Below, piece by piece: positions 18,455-26,533 of a stretch of 43,580 nucleotides of DNA (its first letter is position 1; the number at the start of each line of letters is the position of its first letter). Under the pieces are notes generated by a model. The model saw nothing but the letters and a program-made list of their open reading frames with translations. It was not told the origin of the DNA and made no database searches. Made by a program: the position numbers and the translations under genes. Source of the stretch: 630D-37 sp037447295 (lineage in GTDB: Bacteria > Chloroflexota > Anaerolineae > Anaerolineales > Villigracilaceae); NCBI GenBank assembly GCA_037447295.1, contig JBBIGZ010000018.1, positions 1 to 43,580 on the forward strand, given 5' to 3'.

Positions 18455-20506
18455 ATGAGCGATCCCCTCCGGCAGCGCTACGAAGAACTTAAAGCTCAAA
18501 TTCATTATCACAACTATCGCTATCACGTTCTGGATGCGCCGGTCATCAGCGATGCGGAGTTCGATCGCCTGATGGCCGAGCTGCGTCAGATCGAGGCAGA
18601 GCATCCGGAATGGGTGACGCCGGATTCGCCCACACAACGCGCCGGGACGCCACCGCTCGATAAGTTTGAGAAGGTGCGCCATCCGGCGCCGATCTTAAGT
18701 TTGGCAAACGCATTCAATGCAGATGAAGTTCGAGCCTGGTTCGATCGCATTCGCAAACTGGATGAACGCGTCGAACACACGGCTTTCGTCGTCGAGCCGA
18801 AAATTGACGGCCTTTCCGTGGTGCTCCATTATCAGGATGGCTTTTTCATCCAGGGAGCGACGCGAGGCGATGGGGAGATCGGTGAGGATATCACGCCCAA
18901 CCTGCGCACGGTGCGCGCTCTGCCGTTGCGCATTCCCGTGCCTGCCGAGGCAAAACGTCCTGTGCCCAAACGGGTCGTTGTGCGCGGCGAGGCTTTCATT
19001 ACCATCAAGGATTTCGAAGCGCTCAATCGCCGCCTGGAGGAGGCTGGAGAGCGCACCTATCTGAACCCGCGCAATACGGCGGCCGGCTCGCTGCGTCAAT
19101 TAGACCCTCAAATTACCGCCTCGCGCCCGATCACCCTTCTGGTCTATCAGATTGTAGCCTGGGAAGATGACCAATTATCCCCTCCGACCACCCAATGGGA
19201 AACCCTGGAAACCTTACGGGCATGGGGTTTCCCGGTGACCGAGATCGCCCGCCGCTGCCAAACGCTAGAAGAAGCCATTGTCTATGCCGAAAGCTGGATC
19301 GAGAAGCGGGAGAGCTTGCCCTTTGAGGCCGATGGCATGGTGATTAAAATTGATGATCTACGGCTGGCAGCAGACCTGGGCGTGGTGGGGAAGGACCCGC
19401 GCGGCGCGATTGCCTTCAAGTTCCCAGCGCGCGAGGTGACCACGCGCCTGTTGGAGATCTGCGTCAACGTTGGACGCACCGGCGTGCTCACGCCCTATGC
19501 GGTGCTAGAGCCGGTGGAGATCGGCGGCGTGATCGTAGAGCGCGCCACCCTGCATAACTTCGACTATATTGCCGAAAAAGATATCCGCCCCGGTGATCGG
19601 GTGCTGGTCAAACGTGCCGGTGACGTTATCCCCTATATCATCGGCCCGGTGATCGAAGCGCGCCGTGGCGATGAAAAACCTTATCTGCCGCCGCAAAGCT
19701 GCCCGGTCTGTGGTCAGCCTGTAGAACACTTTGAGGGCGAGGTCGCCTGGTATTGCGTCAATGCCGCCTGCCCGGCGCAGCTTGTGCGCAATTTGGAACA
19801 TTTCGTCTCGCGCAACGCCATGGATATTGCCGGATTGGGCATCCGCATTGTCGAACAGCTGGTGGAAGTCGGCTTGGCGCGGGATGTCGCCGATCTCTAC
19901 ACCTTGCGCAAAGAGGACCTGCTCCGTCTGGAAGGTTTTGCCGAGAAAAAAGCGCAGAACTTGCTCGATGCGATTCAAGCATCCAAATCTCGTTCCCTAG
20001 CACGGCTGATCAACGCTTTGGGCATTCGTGGTGTTGGGGAGGTTACTGCTGCCGAGCTGGCCCGTCACTATGCAGATCTGGATGCGCTTTCTCAGGCCAC
20101 CCAGGAAGAACTCATGCAGATCGAAGGTATCGGCCCGAACATCGCCCAGGCAATTGTAGATTGGTTTGTCCGTCCGGCCAACCGGCGCATACTAGAGAAA
20201 CTGAAAGCAGCTGGCGTTTGGCCGCGGGCCGAAACCCTTGCCCAAGCCGCTGCGGCACCTTTGGCCGGCCTCACGTTCGTCATCACCGGGACCTTGAGCG
20301 GCTTCACCCGTGAAGAAGCGAAGGCTTTCATCGAAGCACATGGCGGCAAAGTCACTGATTCGGTCAGCCGCAATACGAGCTACCTGGTCGTCGGAGAAAA
20401 TCCTGGATCCAAATTGCAAAAAGCCCTTCAGATGGGCATCCCCCTCCTTGACGAAGCAAGTCTACGCCGTTTGATTGAGGAGCGGAGTGGCCGGTTGGGC
20501 GACTAG
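18455..20506 (+). CDS. ligA: NAD-dependent DNA ligase LigA
   Basis: A complete 683-residue LigA, which seals nicks in replication and repair using NAD+. The Ia domain (YHNYRYHVLDAPVISDAEFDRL) and the adenylation domain with nucleophile Lys116 (EPKIDGLSVVL) are followed by the OB fold, a four-Cys zinc finger (CPVCGQPV...WYCVNAACPAQL), helix-hairpin-helix repeats (GIRGVGEVTAAELA, QIEGIGPNIAQAI) and a C-terminal BRCT domain (FVITGTLSGFTREEAKAFIE). Length and order are typical. It lies 40 bp after the zinc-ribbon gene but has its own promoter-like box. Confidence 0.97.
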   Translation: MSDPLRQRYEELKAQIHYHNYRYHVLDAPVISDAEFDRLMAELRQIEAEHPEWVTPDSPTQRAGTPPLDKFEKVRHPAPILSLANAFNADEVRAWFDRIRKLDERVEHTAFVVEPKIDGLSVVLHYQDGFFIQGATRGDGEIGEDITPNLRTVRALPLRIPVPAEAKRPVPKRVVVRGEAFITIKDFEALNRRLEEAGERTYLNPRNTAAGSLRQLDPQITASRPITLLVYQIVAWEDDQLSPPTTQWETLETLRAWGFPVTEIARRCQTLEEAIVYAESWIEKRESLPFEADGMVIKIDDLRLAADLGVVGKDPRGAIAFKFPAREVTTRLLEICVNVGRTGVLTPYAVLEPVEIGGVIVERATLHNFDYIAEKDIRPGDRVLVKRAGDVIPYIIGPVIEARRGDEKPYLPPQSCPVCGQPVEHFEGEVAWYCVNAACPAQLVRNLEHFVSRNAMDIAGLGIRIVEQLVEVGLARDVADLYTLRKEDLLRLEGFAEKKAQNLLDAIQASKSRSLARLINALGIRGVGEVTAAELARHYADLDALSQATQEELMQIEGIGPNIAQAIVDWFVRPANRRILEKLKAAGVWPRAETLAQAAAAPLAGLTFVITGTLSGFTREEAKAFIEAHGGKVTDSVSRNTSYLVVGENPGSKLQKALQMGIPLLDEASLRRLIEERSGRLGD

Positions 20507-20570
20507 TCGCTCATCCACAGAATGCCATTTGCCATCTAGGTGAACTACGCTCCACTATCCACCATCACAG

Positions 20571-20652
20571 TCTATCGTCCACCGTCTACGGTCTATTGTC
20601 CCTCACCTACGGTCTATCGTCCACCCTACGGTCTATCGTCCACCGTCTACGG
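20571..20652. repeat. Four tandem copies of a 19-21 bp repeat
   Basis: The unit tctatcgtccaccgtctacgg appears four times, at 20571-20591, 20592-20612 (with changes), 20613-20631 (2 bp shorter) and 20632-20652. Copies 1 and 4 are identical. Upstream, 20551-20570 carries decayed matches. It is non-coding and lies between ligA and the kinase operon. A related array on the other strand occurs at 34012-34070. Confidence 0.85.
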
Positions 20653-20689
20653 TCATTAAAGTCAAGCATCTATATTCCATAGATTCCAT

Positions 20690-20695
20690 TATAAT
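20690..20695 (+). promoter_or_regulatory. -10 box of the kinase operon
   Basis: TATAAT lies 23 bp before the TTG start at 20719, and AAAGGAGG (20707-20714) lies between. No convincing -35 is seen 17 bp upstream, so an activator or extended element may be involved. Confidence 0.5.
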
Positions 20696-20718
20696 TAGAG
20701 CTAGATAAAGGAGGCCGG

Positions 20719-22599
20719 TTGGTTACCCAAAGCGTTACACCCCCCTCATTTGATAACGAACGTCCCAGTTCTGTCCAGCACCTAGCTCCCGGCTCTTTGC
20801 TGGCCAATCGTTATTTGATACAGGAAGTGATCGGAGTCGGGGGCATGGGATCGGTATACCGCGCCCGCGATATGCATTTTCCCAACGTACCGCGGCTGGT
20901 AGCGGTCAAAGAAATGATCAACATGGCGCCCGATCCTCTGGTGCGACAAACGATCGTCCAGAACTTTGAGCGCGAAGCGAATATCTTAGCCACCCTCAAT
21001 CATCCGGCCATCCCAAAAATCTACGATTACTTTTCGCAAGATAACCGCTCTTATCTCGTCTTAGAGTATATCCACGGCAAAGACCTGGAAGCGATTATTA
21101 ACGAAACCCCAGGCTTTCTGCCGGAAGAGCAAGTGCTCCATTGGGCGATCCAATTGTGTGATGTGCTTTCGTATTTGCACAATCACAAACCCGATCCGAT
21201 CATCTTCCGCGATATGAAGCCATCCAACGTGATGATCAACTTGAGCGGAGATGTGATGTTGGTAGATTTCGGCATTGCCCGTACTTTTCAGGTAGGGCAA
21301 AAAGGGACGATGATTGGCACCGAAGGATACTCCCCGCCGGAACAGTATCGTGGGGAGGCCACCCCCCTGGCGGATATCTATGCCCTGGGAGCCACGCTCC
21401 ATCATGCCCTCACCCGCCGCGATCCGCGCCTGGAGCCGCCTTTCTCTTTCTCCGAGCGCCCGATTCGCAAGATCAATCCCTCTGTTTCGCCGGAGCTGGA
21501 GATCGTAATCAATACGGCGTTGGAATACGAACCTTCCAAGCGCTACCAAAGCGCAGAGACGATGAAGGAGGCCTTGCTTTCTGTAGCGCGCAAAACCGGG
21601 GCGCTTTCTCGCCTGCCAACGGTACAAATCCTTTCCTCAACCACCGTCAAGCCCCTTTGGACCTTCAAATGCGAAGATGAAATTCGCACTTCGCCTTTGC
21701 TTTACCAGGGACACATTTTTATCGGCTCATATGACCACAACTTGTATGCGTTGGATGCCACAAACGGTTCTTTTATTTGGAAGTATCCTACCGAAGGAGG
21801 CGTCGTTACCAGGCCGGCTGTGTCTGAAAGTGAAATCATCTTTGGCTCGGAAGATGGGAACCTTTACGTTCTGAATGTCCGTAGTGGTAAGCTATTGTGG
21901 ACTTATCCAACCAATGGGCCGGTGCGTTCTTCCCCTCGCATTAGCGAGAATGTTGTAATCTTCGGGTCTGACGATCGCCGAGTACATGCTGTCAATTTAG
22001 CACATACCCGAGCAATATGGACTTTTAACGCAGCCGATGCTGTGCGTTCAACCCCGCTCTTCCATCAGGAACGGATTTACGTTGGATGTGAAAGTGGCGA
22101 TTTCTATTGTCTCGACCTGCGCGGTGAGCTGAAATGGCGTCAGCAGGCGCGGCGTGCCGTCACCGCTTCACCAATTGTCGTCGGGCAGACGATCTATTTC
22201 CCCTCGCTGGATGGCATGCTATACGCCGTGGAAGGGCAGACGGGCTGGATCCTTTGGCGCTTCCGCATGGGGAAAGGATCGATCGCCACGCCGGCAACGG
22301 CCGAACATTTGCTCTTCGTCGGCTCCGCAGATGGAAATCTCTACGCAGTGGATATGCGTGATGGGCGCGAAGTGTGGCGCTTTCGTGCCGAACATCAGGT
22401 AAGCGGTTCTCCTGCGATCTACAAAGATGCTGTATACTTCGGCTCGGCCGATGGGATGTTCTACTGCCTGGAATATCGCACCGGGCGCCTACGCTGGCAA
22501 TTCCAGACGGGGGGCCCGATCACGGCTGCACCGTTGATCTATGATGACATTGTATATGTGGGCTCTGCAGATCATGTTCTCTATGCCTTGCTGGCCTAA
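20719..22599 (+). CDS. Ser/Thr protein kinase with C-terminal PQQ-like beta-propeller
   Basis: A 626-residue fusion. The kinase domain spans about residues 31-290: the glycine loop GVGGMGSVY, Lys64 (VAVKEM), the catalytic loop FRDMKPSN (Phe163 replaces the usual His, Asp165 present), DFG at 183-185, and the activation segment GTEGYSPPEQY. From about residue 310 there are eight repeats of about 40 residues with Trp-containing strands (LWTFK, IWKYP, LWTYP, IWTFN, LKWRQ, LWRFR, VWRFR, LRWQF), closing with LYALLA, which suggests an eight-bladed propeller. No membrane helix separates the parts, so the whole protein should be cytosolic. The TTG start is supported by a strong AAAGGAGG. It is the first gene of a signalling operon. 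Confidence 0.93.
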   Translation: MVTQSVTPPSFDNERPSSVQHLAPGSLLANRYLIQEVIGVGGMGSVYRARDMHFPNVPRLVAVKEMINMAPDPLVRQTIVQNFEREANILATLNHPAIPKIYDYFSQDNRSYLVLEYIHGKDLEAIINETPGFLPEEQVLHWAIQLCDVLSYLHNHKPDPIIFRDMKPSNVMINLSGDVMLVDFGIARTFQVGQKGTMIGTEGYSPPEQYRGEATPLADIYALGATLHHALTRRDPRLEPPFSFSERPIRKINPSVSPELEIVINTALEYEPSKRYQSAETMKEALLSVARKTGALSRLPTVQILSSTTVKPLWTFKCEDEIRTSPLLYQGHIFIGSYDHNLYALDATNGSFIWKYPTEGGVVTRPAVSESEIIFGSEDGNLYVLNVRSGKLLWTYPTNGPVRSSPRISENVVIFGSDDRRVHAVNLAHTRAIWTFNAADAVRSTPLFHQERIYVGCESGDFYCLDLRGELKWRQQARRAVTASPIVVGQTIYFPSLDGMLYAVEGQTGWILWRFRMGKGSIATPATAEHLLFVGSADGNLYAVDMRDGREVWRFRAEHQVSGSPAIYKDAVYFGSADGMFYCLEYRTGRLRWQFQTGGPITAAPLIYDDIVYVGSADHVLYALLA

Positions 22600-22613
22600 A
22601 AAGAGAGGTAGCT

Positions 22614-23510
22614 GTGTTTGATTTTCTTCGCAAATGGTTCTCTAAGAAACGATCCTCGAACGCCGAAACCCGCCCCCTTTCCCCAGAAGAACTACGGGAC
22701 GCAGGTCAGGTTGTCGCGACATTGCCCCGCCGCGAGGTGAGCCAATTGGTCGCGGCTTGTGGACAATCGGTAGGCCGTCAGCGAGAGCTCAATGAAGATA
22801 GCCTGTTGGCGATTACGTCAACCATTGCAGGGAACACCGGGGGGGTCGCATTTGGGCTGTATGTCATTGCCGATGGTATGGGAGGACATCAATATGGTGA
22901 GGTAGCCAGCAATATTGCCGTGCGCGTGGTAGCTTCTCATCTTTTGCGTCGCCTTTTTCCCGCTTTTCTCGATGTTCATCCCCAAGCCCCCGATCAACCT
23001 TTGCGTGATCTCCTTGAACAAGCTTTTTTGGAGGCTCAGCGCATGATTCAACGAGAAGCACCAGGCAGCGGTACAACTCTGACTGCCGCCGTGGTGATCG
23101 GCCAGCAGGTGACGGTAGCCCATGTTGGCGATTCGCGCGCCTATCTCCTGCATCCCGGTGGATACCATGAAGTGATCACCCGTGATCATTCCTTGGTCAA
23201 ACGCTTGGAGGAATTGGGACACATTACCCCCGAAGAGGCCGCCTCGTATCCCAACCGCAACGTTCTCTACCGTGCCGTTGGCCAAGGAGACTCATTGGAT
23301 ATCGATGTTTATACTTTCAGCCTTGCCCCCAGCGATTATCTCATGCTTTGCAGTGACGGCTTGTGGGGCGTCGTCTCGGATGAAAAAATCGCCCGTATTT
23401 TGCAAGAATCACCCACATTGGAAAAAGCATGTGAAAAACTGGTCGAAGCGGCCAACGAAAGCGGTGGGCCGGATAATATTAGTGTAATCCTGGTGCGTTG
23501 GGTCGGTTAA
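22614..23510 (+). CDS. PP2C-type protein phosphatase
   Basis: A 298-residue metal-dependent Ser/Thr phosphatase. All PP2C metal motifs are present: RELNEDS, VIADGMGGH, VAHVGDSRAYLL, TRDHSLV, MLCSDGLWGVV and GGPDNISVI. About 45 N-terminal residues precede the domain and include a basic stretch (LRKWFSKKRS). It starts with GTG 14 bp after the kinase gene, with GAGAGG upstream, and is expected to reverse the kinase's phosphorylations. No membrane segment is seen. Confidence 0.95.
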   Translation: MFDFLRKWFSKKRSSNAETRPLSPEELRDAGQVVATLPRREVSQLVAACGQSVGRQRELNEDSLLAITSTIAGNTGGVAFGLYVIADGMGGHQYGEVASNIAVRVVASHLLRRLFPAFLDVHPQAPDQPLRDLLEQAFLEAQRMIQREAPGSGTTLTAAVVIGQQVTVAHVGDSRAYLLHPGGYHEVITRDHSLVKRLEELGHITPEEAASYPNRNVLYRAVGQGDSLDIDVYTFSLAPSDYLMLCSDGLWGVVSDEKIARILQESPTLEKACEKLVEAANESGGPDNISVILVRWVG

Positions 23511-23512
23511 GC

Positions 23513-24973
23513 ATGCCGAATTATTACGAGATCCTCGGGATTCCTCGTGACGCAACGCCTGAAGAGATCCGCAGGGCATATATCTCCCTTGTGCGTCGTC
23601 TTCATCCCGATCGCAATCGTTTGCCCGGTGAAACGGAACTATTCCTCGAGGTCCAGCGAGCTTACGAGGTGCTTTCCAATGCCGAGCGTCGGGCGGCCTA
23701 TGATGCCACTCTGCCGCCGGAAGTCCCTTCTTCCCCTTTTCGCCTAAATACGTTCTATAGCCGTAATGTCTTGCTGAAAATGGAAGAAATCCAGCTCCTG
23801 TATATGCTCTGCGAGCTGGAAGTGGTTTCGGGGGAGAAACGCCGCGGGAACTGGAACATCTCCTTGGTCCTGGATCGCTCGACCTCTATGCAAGGGGAGA
23901 AACTGGAAACGGTCAAAACGGCGATCTTGGAATGGATAGATGCGTTTACCCCAGAAGATCTATATAGCATTGTTACGTTTAGCGATCGTGCCGAGGTCGT
24001 TGTGCCCTCCGGTTTACAACGTAGTGTGCAGCAAACGCGGTCGCGTATCTATGCCATTCATGCCGCCGGTGGCACCGAGATCTATCAAGGCCTGGAGGCG
24101 GCTTATGAGCAAATCCTGCGCAGCTATGCTCCTGATCGCCTGAATCACATTGTCCTACTTACCGATGGTCATACATATGGGGATGAACAGGCTTGTCTCC
24201 ATCTTGCCGAACGGGCGGCAGCACAAGGCATCTTGATCTCTGCCATTGGCCTGGGAGGCGATTGGAACGATGCTTTCCTCGATCGCTTGACTTCGTGCAC
24301 AGGAGGTAGTGTACATTTCGCTGCCTCGGCGGAAGATGTGGTGCGTCTGCTTAAACACCTATTCCAACAGTTGCAGCAAACCTATGCTGAAGACGTCCTG
24401 TTCGATTTCACTTTATCCCAGGACGTGGAAATTTCCTACGTTTTCCGTATTCATCCTGAAACATCTCCTTTGACTCCTGAAAGTCCGCTACACCTGGGTC
24501 CCCTCTTGAATGACGAACCCCTTTCCTGGCTGATGGAATTGCGCGTCAAACCACATGCGTTGCAGGCAGAGATGGTAAAACTCCTAGAAGGTGCACTCCG
24601 TATCACCCCAATAGGGGCTTATACTTCCTTTCAGGTTCCTTTGCGTGTGATCTGCCCTGTTGCCCAGGAGCCGGATGCTTCGCCTCCGCCGGCGAACCTG
24701 GTACAGGCACTTTCTCGCCTTACGCTCTATCGTCTCCAGGAACAAGCTCAGCAGCAGGCGCAGAGCGGAAACTATACGCATGCCACTCGCACATTGCATT
24801 ACCTGGCTTCCCACCTGATAGGGCAGGGAGAGCGGAGCTTGGCGCGCACCGTCCTATTAGAAGCTGAGCGCCTGCAGCGGGAGGGAAAACTCAGCGAGGA
24901 GGGCAAGAAGACAATTAAATATGGCACGCGAGCGCTCATCTCATCCCCGACCAAGAAGGGAGGAAAACCATGA
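23513..24973 (+). CDS. J-domain / von Willebrand A domain fusion protein
   Basis: A 486-residue protein joining a DnaJ J-domain (residues 1-66; the HPD motif is at 31-33, needed for DnaK stimulation) to a VWA domain (about 112-290). The metal-ion adhesion site looks complete: DRSTS at 121-125, Thr188 in GGTEI and Asp218 in LLTDGH. The C-terminal 190 residues are a mixed beta/helical region resembling the tails of VWA proteins of the inter-alpha-inhibitor type, ending in a Gln-rich helix (LYRLQEQAQQQAQSG). The start ATG at 23513 is 2 bp after the phosphatase stop; an upstream in-frame TTG is inside that gene. No signal peptide is seen, so it is cytosolic. Position within the operon suggests a regulated chaperone or scaffold role. 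Confidence 0.9.
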   Translation: MPNYYEILGIPRDATPEEIRRAYISLVRRLHPDRNRLPGETELFLEVQRAYEVLSNAERRAAYDATLPPEVPSSPFRLNTFYSRNVLLKMEEIQLLYMLCELEVVSGEKRRGNWNISLVLDRSTSMQGEKLETVKTAILEWIDAFTPEDLYSIVTFSDRAEVVVPSGLQRSVQQTRSRIYAIHAAGGTEIYQGLEAAYEQILRSYAPDRLNHIVLLTDGHTYGDEQACLHLAERAAAQGILISAIGLGGDWNDAFLDRLTSCTGGSVHFAASAEDVVRLLKHLFQQLQQTYAEDVLFDFTLSQDVEISYVFRIHPETSPLTPESPLHLGPLLNDEPLSWLMELRVKPHALQAEMVKLLEGALRITPIGAYTSFQVPLRVICPVAQEPDASPPPANLVQALSRLTLYRLQEQAQQQAQSGNYTHATRTLHYLASHLIGQGERSLARTVLLEAERLQREGKLSEEGKKTIKYGTRALISSPTKKGGKP

Positions 24974-25479
24974 TCCTGTGTCCCAATTGCCAACATCATA
25001 ATCCGGTAGGCGCAGTATTTTGCATCGAATGTGGTGCCCAATTGGTAAATTCTGAGGCTACTGTGACCCAAACGATTCGCACCGATCGCATCCGGGAGAG
25101 CATCTCCGAAGCGCCGGAAGTGGCTCCACGTCGCATTGTCACTACAACCTGGTTGACTTTGCATCTGCTCGATAGCGGTCACCTTTTGCCATTGGCCGAG
25201 CGCAGCGAATTTACATTAGGACGGATAGCCGAAAATCAACCTGTCATGCCGGATATCGATCTGACCCCGTATCAGGCCCATGCACACGGCGTTTCGCGGC
25301 TTCATGCCATTCTGCGCCGCAAAGCCGATAATCAGGTCACTATTATGGATCTTGGTTCTTCCAACGGCACTTATCTCAAAGGACAACGGTTGGAGCCACA
25401 CCGCGAATATCCGTTGAATCATGGGGATATAATTTCCCTGGGAAAACTGCGTATCCAGGTTCTCTTTCGAGGAGGGTAA
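24970..25479 (+). CDS. Zinc-ribbon / FHA domain protein
   Basis: A 169-residue protein with an N-terminal four-Cys zinc ribbon (C4, C7, C18, C21; CPNCQ...FCIECG), a linker containing Thr/Ser residues (EATVTQTIRTDRI) and a C-terminal FHA domain with its key residues: FTLGR, VSRLH, SSNGT and HGDIISLG. FHA domains bind phosphothreonine, so this is a likely reader of the kinase's product; the TQTIRT segment could itself be a phospho-site. The start overlaps the J-VWA stop by 4 nt (ATGA) and has GGGAGG upstream. Confidence 0.92.
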   Translation: MILCPNCQHHNPVGAVFCIECGAQLVNSEATVTQTIRTDRIRESISEAPEVAPRRIVTTTWLTLHLLDSGHLLPLAERSEFTLGRIAENQPVMPDIDLTPYQAHAHGVSRLHAILRRKADNQVTIMDLGSSNGTYLKGQRLEPHREYPLNHGDIISLGKLRIQVLFRGG

Positions 25480-25482
25480 GCG

Positions 25483-25722
25483 ATGCCTTATACGCTGATC
25501 CTGCATTTGAACAATCAAAGCCCGGTTGTCGGTGAGGTCGAAGAATTGCCCAAGCCGACCGATAACCTGATCATTCTTTCTAACCCTCGCACACGGGAAG
25601 GGAAGGACCTGCATTACCTGGAACCAAACGTGATTCGTGTCATCTGGCCGCTCTCCGCCGTCAGCCTGATCGAGATCATCGAAACGGCAGAAGAAGAGAT
25701 CATCAGCTTTGTGCGAGAATAA
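25483..25722 (+). CDS. Small conserved-looking protein of the signalling operon, unknown
   Basis: A 79-residue acidic protein starting MPYTLILHLNNQSPVVGEVEELPKP. The pattern suggests alternating strands (NLIILSNPRTREGKDLHYL, NVIRVIWPLSAVSLIEII) and an acidic C-terminus. No signal peptide, membrane helix or known domain is recognised. The ATG is 3 bp after the FHA gene stop with GGAGGG upstream, and the next gene starts one base after its stop, so translation within the operon is very likely. Confidence 0.8.
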   Translation: MPYTLILHLNNQSPVVGEVEELPKPTDNLIILSNPRTREGKDLHYLEPNVIRVIWPLSAVSLIEIIETAEEEIISFVRE

Positions 25723-25723
25723 T

Positions 25724-26470
25724 ATGGCCGCTAACAATCCCACACGCCACCGCATTTTGGTTGTGGACGATGAAGAACGCATGGTGCGCCTGATCCGCCT
25801 GAACCTTGAGCGCGATGGCTTCGATGTCGTCGAGGCCTTCAACGGGCGGCAGGCGCTGGAAAAACTGCGTGATACAACCCCCGACCTCGTGCTCCTGGAC
25901 GTTATGATGCCCGATCTGGACGGATTTGAGGTCTTGCAGATGATCCGCGAGATCAGCAATGTGCCGGTGATCATGCTCACTGCAAAAGGAGAAGAAAACG
26001 ATCGGGTACGCGGCCTGGAGCTGGGAGCGGATGATTACGTGGTCAAGCCGTTCAGTTCGCGAGAGCTGGTCAGCCGCGTCCGCGCCGTTCTGCGACGAAC
26101 GGAGACCGCAAGCGGAAGCATGCACGGCGTTATCGAAGTGGATGATCGCTTGAAGATCGATTTTGATCGTCGCGAAGTATGGGTGGAAGGAAAACTGGTC
26201 AAGTTGCGTCCTACTGAGTATCGCTTGCTTTATCATCTTGTGCAAAATGCCGGCTGGGTTTTGACGTACGATCAAATTTTGACGCGCGTCTGGGGCTATG
26301 AATATCGCGATGAGTCCCACTATGTGCGCCTATACGTCAACTACCTACGTCAAAAATTGGAAAAAGACCCTTCCAACCCCAAATATATCCTTACCGAGCG
26401 CGGGGTCGGATACCGTTTCGTAGACTTTCGCCGCAACAAGCCCGAGCAAGGCGAGACCGCAGAGGCATAG
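25724..26470 (+). CDS. OmpR/PhoB-type response regulator
   Basis: A 248-residue two-component regulator. The receiver has the acidic pair (VVDDEER), the phospho-Asp in LVLLDVMMPDLDG, Thr in MLTAKG and Lys in VKPFSSREL. The C-terminal winged helix (RPTEYRLLYHLVQNAG...ERGVGYRFVD) is the OmpR DNA-binding domain. ATG 25724 is preferred over an in-frame TTG at 25709 inside the upstream gene. No histidine kinase is adjacent; it is the last gene of a Ser/Thr kinase operon, which could mean cross-control by that kinase. Confidence 0.94.
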   Translation: MAANNPTRHRILVVDDEERMVRLIRLNLERDGFDVVEAFNGRQALEKLRDTTPDLVLLDVMMPDLDGFEVLQMIREISNVPVIMLTAKGEENDRVRGLELGADDYVVKPFSSRELVSRVRAVLRRTETASGSMHGVIEVDDRLKIDFDRREVWVEGKLVKLRPTEYRLLYHLVQNAGWVLTYDQILTRVWGYEYRDESHYVRLYVNYLRQKLEKDPSNPKYILTERGVGYRFVDFRRNKPEQGETAEA

Positions 26471-26533
26471 TACTTTTGAAGGATAGTTTTGTGGTCGGGA
26501 ACGGCGTATTATAGTGAGGAAAGGAGATTCCCC

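Noticed and set aside
20571..20652. Possible CRISPR array
   Set aside because: Units are directly adjacent with no spacers, of unequal length, and no cas gene is present; it is a simple tandem repeat.
25216..25980. 254-residue minus-strand frame across the FHA, small protein and regulator genes
   Set aside because: Shadow of three plus-strand genes that have ribosome-binding sites and recognisable domains.
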